A DNA stretch of 8,841 bases from an uncultured Lysobacteraceae bacterium (GTDB taxonomy: Bacteria; Pseudomonadota; Gammaproteobacteria; Xanthomonadales; Rhodanobacteraceae): positions 1 to 8,841 of the forward strand of contig CAMLSI010000209.1 of the NCBI GenBank assembly GCA_946482585.1, given 5' to 3'. Made by a program: the position numbers and the translations under genes. Within the stretch, counting starts at the first letter, position 1. Each line of letters opens with the position of its first letter. The notes under the pieces are model-generated. The model ran no database searches. It was given only the letters and a program-made list of their open reading frames with translations, and was not told the origin of the DNA. This document shows, in pieces, positions 5,237-8,841 of this stretch.

Positions 5237-6523
5237 ATGAGTATTTCCTTCCCGTCCGTCGTTACTTCGTCCTTCCCGCAGCTGCAGCAGGCGCGCGCGC
5301 CGGAGCTGCCCGAATTCGCGCGCCAGCGCGTCGAACGCTTCCATCAGGAACGCGTACAGATCGGCTGGAGCGGTCGCCATATCCTGCGCGGCGCCCGGCC
5401 GGCACCGGGCGCGCTGATGTTGCAGAGCAACGACTACCTGGCGCTGAATCGTCATCCCGAGATCGTCGAGGCGCAGCGCCTCGCCCTCGCGAGTTCCGGC
5501 AACGGCAACATGATGTCGGGGCTGTTCGTGCAGGAAGACGACGATCCGCTGCACGTGCTCGAACGCGAACTCGCGCTCGCGCTCGGCAGCGAAGAAACCA
5601 TCCTGTGCCAGTCCGGCTATGCCGCGAACGTCGGCCTCGTCCAGTGCCTTGCGGGCGAGCGCACGCCGGTCTACATCGACATGCTCGCCCACGCTTCCCT
5701 GTGGGAAGGCATCAAGGCCGCCGGCGCGCAACCGGTGCCGGTATTCCACAACGATCCGGAGTATCTCGAGCGGCAGATCCTGCGGCACGGCCCCGGCGTG
5801 GTACTCGTCGATTCGGTCTACAGCACGAACGGCAGCGTCTGCCCGCTGGTGGAGTTCGCCGCGATCGTCGAGCGCCACGGCTGCGTCTTCGTCGTCGACG
5901 AATCGCATTCGCTGGGTACCCACGGCGTGCACGGCGAAGGCCTCGTCGCGAGCCTCGGCCTGACGAGCCGCGTTCACTTCGTGACGGCGAGCCTCGCCAA
6001 GGCCTATTGCATGCGTGCCGGCCTGATCAGCTGCAGCCGACGCTTCAAGCCCTACTTCGCGTTCGAATCGATGCCGGCGATCTTCTCGTCGACCCTGCTG
6101 CCGCAGGAGCTGGCCGGCATCGACGCGTCGCATCGCGTGATCCAGCGCGAAGGCTGGCGACGGGCACGTCTGCAGCACGTCACGCGGCGCGTGCGCGAGT
6201 CGCTGCTCGATCTGGGCTACCCGATCCGCGAGGGCACCGAGCAGATCGTCGCACTCGAAGTGGGCAGCGAAGCGGCCGTGATGCGCGTGCGCGACCTGTT
6301 CGAGGCGGAGAACGTGTTCGGCGCCATCTTCTGCGCGCCGGCGACGGCGAAAAACCGCGCCCTGCTGCGTCTGACGCTGCATGCCGGTCTCGACGATGCC
6401 GCAGTCAACCACCTCGTCGATGCCTGCGCGCGCCTGCGCGACAAGGTGGATCTGGCCGAATGGAGCGCGACGCGGCGCGAACGCCGTCATGTCGGCAAGC
6501 CTGCGCTGGTCGATGTTGCGTGA
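5237..6523 (+). CDS. cqsA: Alpha-hydroxyketone autoinducer synthase, CqsA/LqsA-like
   Basis: This encodes a 428-residue PLP-dependent fold-type I enzyme of the alpha-oxoamine synthase group. CqsA joins an acyl-CoA to an amino-donor substrate to make CAI-1-type signals; Legionella LqsA makes LAI-1. Signature segments match CqsA closely as I recall it: LQSNDYLALNRHP (62-74), SGYAANVGL, YIDMLAHASLWEG, RHGPGVVLVDSVYST, VVDESHSLGTHG (219-230, cofactor Asp221 and His224), TASLAKAY with Schiff-base Lys255, and PAIFSSTLLP (280-289). The ASLWEG and SLGTHG signatures favour CqsA over 8-amino-7-oxononanoate synthase (BioF) or 2-amino-3-ketobutyrate ligase. Compared with Vibrio CqsA it has about 20 extra N-terminal residues and a basic C-terminal tail (ATRRERRHVG). 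The ATG has the strong Shine-Dalgarno GAGAGG at 5223-5228, which the leader can mask. It follows the regulator gene by 133 bases and is closed by a terminator. Acyl-chain length of the product cannot be predicted here. Confidence 0.93.
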   Translation: MSISFPSVVTSSFPQLQQARAPELPEFARQRVERFHQERVQIGWSGRHILRGARPAPGALMLQSNDYLALNRHPEIVEAQRLALASSGNGNMMSGLFVQEDDDPLHVLERELALALGSEETILCQSGYAANVGLVQCLAGERTPVYIDMLAHASLWEGIKAAGAQPVPVFHNDPEYLERQILRHGPGVVLVDSVYSTNGSVCPLVEFAAIVERHGCVFVVDESHSLGTHGVHGEGLVASLGLTSRVHFVTASLAKAYCMRAGLISCSRRFKPYFAFESMPAIFSSTLLPQELAGIDASHRVIQREGWRRARLQHVTRRVRESLLDLGYPIREGTEQIVALEVGSEAAVMRVRDLFEAENVFGAIFCAPATAKNRALLRLTLHAGLDDAAVNHLVDACARLRDKVDLAEWSATRRERRHVGKPALVDVA

Positions 6524-6545
6524 TCCCGACAAGGGCACTACCAAC

Positions 6546-6575
6546 GAAGGCGGCCGCTCGGCCGCCTTCTTTTTT
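6546..6575 (+). terminator. Intrinsic terminator of the quorum-sensing locus
   Basis: A perfect ten-base-pair stem, GAAGGCGGCC (6546-6555) with GGCCGCCTTC (6560-6569), closes a GCTC loop and is followed by six T residues (6570-6575). It lies 22 bases after the synthase stop. On the other strand the stem is not followed by a T run, so it is a poor terminator for the convergent pirin gene. Confidence 0.92.
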
Positions 6576-6601
6576 GCTTCGCCGTACCGCCGGCGGCGCG
6601 C

Positions 6602-7471
6602 TCAGCGCTCCGGCAACGGGATGAACTCGGTCTCGTCGGGCACCGGCGGAAAGCGCTGCTCGCGCCAGTCCTGTTTGGCGCGCTCGATGCGTTCGCGCGT
6701 CGACGCGACGAAGTTCCACCAGAGATGGCGCGGCCCGTCGAGCGGATCGCCGCCGATCAGCGCGATGCGGCTTTCTTCGAGCACGGTAAGGCGCGTCGCT
6801 CCGCCGCGCAGCACGGCCAGTTCGTTGCGGGCGATGCGTTCGCTGTCGATATCGACGGCGCCGGAAATCACGTAGATCGCGCGCTCGGCGGCGTCGGCTT
6901 CGATCGCGTGACGCGCGCCGGCGGTCGCCTGAAGCAGCGCGTACAGGGTCGGCGACGGCGCCTCGACCGGCGAGGTCGCGCCGTAGGCGTGCCCGATCAG
7001 CAGATGGATCGCGACGCCGGGACGTTCGAGCCGCGGCAGCAGCGCGCCGGGATAGTGACGAAACCAGGGGAGGTCGTCCTCCTGCGCGAGCGGCAGCGCG
7101 ACCCAGGTCTGCAGGCCGTGCAGGTGCTGGCCGTTCGCATGCGCCGCCTCGGTGCCGCGCTCCGAATGCACGATGCCGCGCCCGGCGCACATCAGGTTGA
7201 CATCGCCCGGACGGATTTCCTGCACCGTGCCGAGGCTGTCGCGATGCACCATGTGACCGTCCAGCAGGTAGGTGATCGTCGCCAGCCCGATGTGCGGATG
7301 CGGCCGCACGTCCGTACCGGTGCCGGGCGGCACCTGCACCGGGCCGAATTCGTCGAAGAACACGAACGGACCGACCGAGCGTGCGAGCAGATGCGGCAAT
7401 GCGCGGCGTACGACGAGGCCGCCGCCGATATCGTGGCTGCGCGGCTCGATGCGGAGAACAGTGTCGCTCAT
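6602..7471 (-). CDS. Pirin family protein
   Basis: This 289-residue bicupin protein has the full length of bacterial pirins. The N-terminal cupin carries the metal-binding set in RPHPHIG (His58, His60) and GIVHSER (His102, Glu104), so it should bind iron. The neighbouring FVFFDEFGP (37-45) and HLHGLQTWVALP are also typical. The C-terminal cupin ends with GGDPLDGPRHLWWNFVAS, characteristic of proteobacterial pirins. Some pirins have quercetin 2,3-dioxygenase activity in vitro and others modulate enzymes or transcription factors; the role here cannot be decided. The ATG at 7471 was chosen because the MSDTVLRIEPR start matches the family and the upstream extension to 7537 runs through a terminator. 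It follows the cold-shock gene on the same strand but is separated from it by that terminator, and it converges on the quorum-sensing locus. Confidence 0.9.
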   Translation of the reverse strand: MSDTVLRIEPRSHDIGGGLVVRRALPHLLARSVGPFVFFDEFGPVQVPPGTGTDVRPHPHIGLATITYLLDGHMVHRDSLGTVQEIRPGDVNLMCAGRGIVHSERGTEAAHANGQHLHGLQTWVALPLAQEDDLPWFRHYPGALLPRLERPGVAIHLLIGHAYGATSPVEAPSPTLYALLQATAGARHAIEADAAERAIYVISGAVDIDSERIARNELAVLRGGATRLTVLEESRIALIGGDPLDGPRHLWWNFVASTRERIERAKQDWREQRFPPVPDETEFIPLPER

Positions 7472-7490
7472 GCGGCTACTCGCTGACGGC

Positions 7491-7524
7491 GAAAACAAAA
7501 ACGCCACGAATTGCTTCGTGGCGT
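7491..7524 (-). terminator. Intrinsic terminator of the cold-shock gene
   Basis: A perfect ten-base-pair stem (ACGCCACGAA at 7501-7510, TTCGTGGCGT at 7515-7524) encloses a four-base loop. Read on the minus strand it is followed by TTTTTGTTTTC down to 7491. It lies 31 bases beyond the cold-shock stop codon and 19 bases before the pirin start, so pirin must rely on read-through or on a promoter in this short gap. Confidence 0.9.
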
Positions 7525-7555
7525 CCGGACTCCCCAATGCGCGTCTGTCGCGTGG

Positions 7556-7765
7556 TCAGACCGGGCTGACTTCATCGGCCTGCAGGCCCTTCTGGCCCTG
7601 CACGACTTTGAAGCTCACCTTCTGGCCCTCCTGCAGACTCTTGAAGCCAGTCCCCGTGATAGCGCGGAAATGGACGAAAACGTCCTGACCATTCTCACGG
7701 GCAATGAAGCCAAACCCCTTGGCATCGTTGAACCACTTAACGGTACCAACCTCACGATCCGACAT
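7556..7765 (-). CDS. Cold-shock protein, CspA family
   Basis: This encodes 69 residues, the usual length for a single cold-shock domain. It has both RNA-binding motifs: RNP1 in KGFGFI (about residues 15-20) and RNP2 in VFVHF (about 29-33). The flanking TVKWFN and the ending [10 protein letters not shown] are typical. Such proteins bind single-stranded RNA and DNA in the cytoplasm and act as RNA chaperones. The ATG at 7765 is preceded by GGGAGAG about six bases upstream, and [13 protein letters not shown] is a standard family start; the longer frame to 7822 is leader. Whether it is cold-induced or constitutive cannot be told from the protein, but the long structured leader favours regulation at RNA level. 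It has its own terminator. Confidence 0.95.
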   Translation of the reverse strand: MSDREVGTVKWFNDAKGFGFIARENGQDVFVHFRAITGTGFKSLQEGQKVSFKVVQGQKGLQADEVSPV

Positions 7766-7920
7766 GAAACGCTCTCCCAAGCTTGAACTAGTGACGGCAC
7801 GCCGTCGGCTTACTGGTTGCATGGCTCAAGAGAAAGCGATGACGCGAATCAACCGATCGGCTGGCATCGGGTCAAACATTCAGACCGTGCAAACACAGCG
7901 GGGCCAGTCTACTCAAGCTT
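7766..7920 (-). promoter_or_regulatory. Long leader of the cold-shock gene with end-to-end pairing
   Basis: The minus-strand segment upstream of the ATG is free of genes for about 155 bases, similar to the leader length of E. coli cspA. Its outer ends are an 8-base inverted repeat: the RNA would carry AAGCUUGA at the far end (7920-7913) and UCAAGCUU (7786-7779) immediately before the Shine-Dalgarno GGGAGAG. Two G-U pairs can extend the helix. A small hairpin (GACGG at 7793-7797, CCGTC at 7802-7806) lies close to the second arm. The transcription start is not visible and no convincing promoter was found, so the leader length is an estimate. Confidence 0.4.
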
Positions 7921-7983
7921 TTTAACAAAATCGACAGTGTCTGAACCGCAGCCGACCGGATCGTCGCGATCGCGCGCCTGGGC

Positions 7984-7989
7984 TACCAT
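7984..7989 (+). promoter_or_regulatory. Candidate -10 element of the alpha/beta hydrolase gene
   Basis: TACCAT matches the sigma-70 -10 consensus at four of six bases. It ends seven bases before the ATG at 7997, where no Shine-Dalgarno sequence is visible. As with tcdA this would imply a leaderless message. No -35 hexamer supports it. Confidence 0.2.
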
Positions 7990-7996
7990 CGGCGAC

Positions 7997-8841
7997 ATGC
8001 CTGCCCTCTCCCCGGCGCCCGACGCGGCGCCCGAATCCCTGCGCACCGTCACCGGCGACGGCCACGAAGCCTCCCTGCTACTGCAGCGCGGCCAGCCGCA
8101 GCGCGACGTCGGCCTGCTCTGGCTGCCGGCCATGGGCGTTCCGGCGCGCAAGTACCGTCATTTCGCCGCGGCGATCGCCGGAAGCGGCTGGACCGTCGCT
8201 CTGCACGAGTGGCGCGGCCAGGACAGCAGCAACCGGCGCGCATCCCGAACCTGCAACTGGGGCTATGCCGAACTGCTGCGCGACATCGCCGCCAGCCGCG
8301 CCGCGCTGGACGACGCACTGCCGGGACGACGCTGGGTGCTCGGCGGCCACAGCTTGGGCGGCCAGCTCGCGGCGCTGGCGCTCGCGCGCGATCCCGGCGA
8401 CTACGCCGGCTATGCCCTCGTGGGCAGCGGCCATCCCTGGTGGCGAACCTTCCCGGGCTGGCACCGCCTCGTGCTGCTCGCGGCGATCGGCTGGTTCCGC
8501 ACGGTGTCAGCCGTCTGCGGCTATTTCCCGGGCGAGCGCGCGGGCTTCGCCGGCCGCGAAGCCCGCGGCGTGATGCAGGACTGGGCCGCGAGCGCCGGCG
8601 ACGGCAGCTACCGGCCGGCACGCATCGATTTCGACGCCGAGGCGCGGTTGCGGACGATCGCCCTGCCCGCACTCGCATTGCGCCTGTGCAGCGACCGCTA
8701 CGTGCCGCGCGCCTCGTTCGATCACCTCCTCGACAAGCTGCCCTTGCTGCATTGGCGACGGGACGAGATCGGCGACGCCGAGTTCAGCGGCGGACGCGCC
8801 GGCCATTTCGAATGGCTGCGCGAGCCGCAGCCGGTCGTGCG
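7997..8841 (+). CDS. Alpha/beta hydrolase, 3' end outside the window
   Basis: The frame is open from the ATG at 7997 to the window edge, giving 281 codons with no stop, so the C-terminus is missing. The nucleophile elbow GGHSLGGQ holds the predicted catalytic Ser119. Asp233 in LCSDRYVP and His270 in GRAGHFEW stand in the right order for the acid and base of the triad. LWLPAMGVPARKY (about 36-48) is the expected oxyanion-hole region. The layout resembles the predicted alpha/beta hydrolases of COG4757 (family from memory). A moderately hydrophobic stretch around VLLAAIGWF is probably part of the lid. There is no signal peptide, so it should be cytoplasmic. The substrate is unknown. It is divergent from the cold-shock gene with 231 bases between the two start codons. 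Confidence 0.85.
   Translation, partial: MPALSPAPDAAPESLRTVTGDGHEASLLLQRGQPQRDVGLLWLPAMGVPARKYRHFAAAIAGSGWTVALHEWRGQDSSNRRASRTCNWGYAELLRDIAASRAALDDALPGRRWVLGGHSLGGQLAALALARDPGDYAGYALVGSGHPWWRTFPGWHRLVLLAAIGWFRTVSAVCGYFPGERAGFAGREARGVMQDWAASAGDGSYRPARIDFDAEARLRTIALPALALRLCSDRYVPRASFDHLLDKLPLLHWRRDEIGDAEFSGGRAGHFEWLREPQPVV

Noticed and set aside
4018..5238. Minus-strand open frame of about 400 codons antisense to the response regulator
   Set aside because: It mirrors the regulator gene and shows no recognisable domain. The plus-strand frame carries clear receiver motifs.
5003..6544. Long minus-strand open frame of over 500 codons antisense to the synthase gene
   Set aside because: Long antisense frames are expected opposite GC-rich genes. 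The translation has no family motifs, it lies exactly opposite a well-conserved enzyme, and it crosses the structured leader.
7933..7941. Small palindrome GACAGTGTC between the cold-shock and hydrolase genes, considered as an operator
   Set aside because: It is a single nine-base element without a second copy and without an identified promoter next to it.

Overview
This is a GC-rich chromosomal window, most likely from a gammaproteobacterium in or near the Xanthomonadales/Nevskiales. That guess rests on protein character only: a YjjV-type TatD nuclease, TcdA, a small protein resembling DUF6116, a gamma-type cold-shock protein and a pirin. No rRNA, tRNA, CRISPR array, insertion sequence or phage gene was seen. 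Genes are densely packed on both strands, and no gap without a gene exceeds about 230 bases.

Layout. The left edge (1-41, minus) holds the first codons of an unidentified gene, divergent from a TatD-family hydrolase (139-960, plus). A minus-strand pair follows: tcdA (1193-1987) and, downstream of it, a small two-helix membrane protein (905-1132) whose end overlaps the end of the TatD gene. On the plus strand lies a small membrane-anchored c-type cytochrome resembling cytochrome c' (2120-2509).

The centrepiece is a three-gene plus-strand locus (2708-6523). It encodes a six-helix sensor histidine kinase of the CqsS/LqsS type, a response regulator with an LqsR-like unusual receiver (1-base overlap with the kinase gene), and a PLP-dependent alpha-hydroxyketone autoinducer synthase of the CqsA/LqsA type. 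Together these look like a complete quorum-sensing circuit: the synthase makes a CAI-1/LAI-1-like signal, the kinase senses it, and the separate regulator receives the phosphate. The order kinase-regulator-synthase differs from the Legionella lqs order as I recall it. The 133-base spacer before the synthase can fold into a structure whose outer helix fully covers the synthase ribosome-binding site, which suggests RNA-level control of signal production. A strong intrinsic terminator ends the locus.

To the right are a minus-strand pirin (6602-7471) and a cold-shock protein gene (7556-7765) with its own terminator and a long leader of cspA-like size. A plus-strand alpha/beta hydrolase starts at 7997 and runs off the window.
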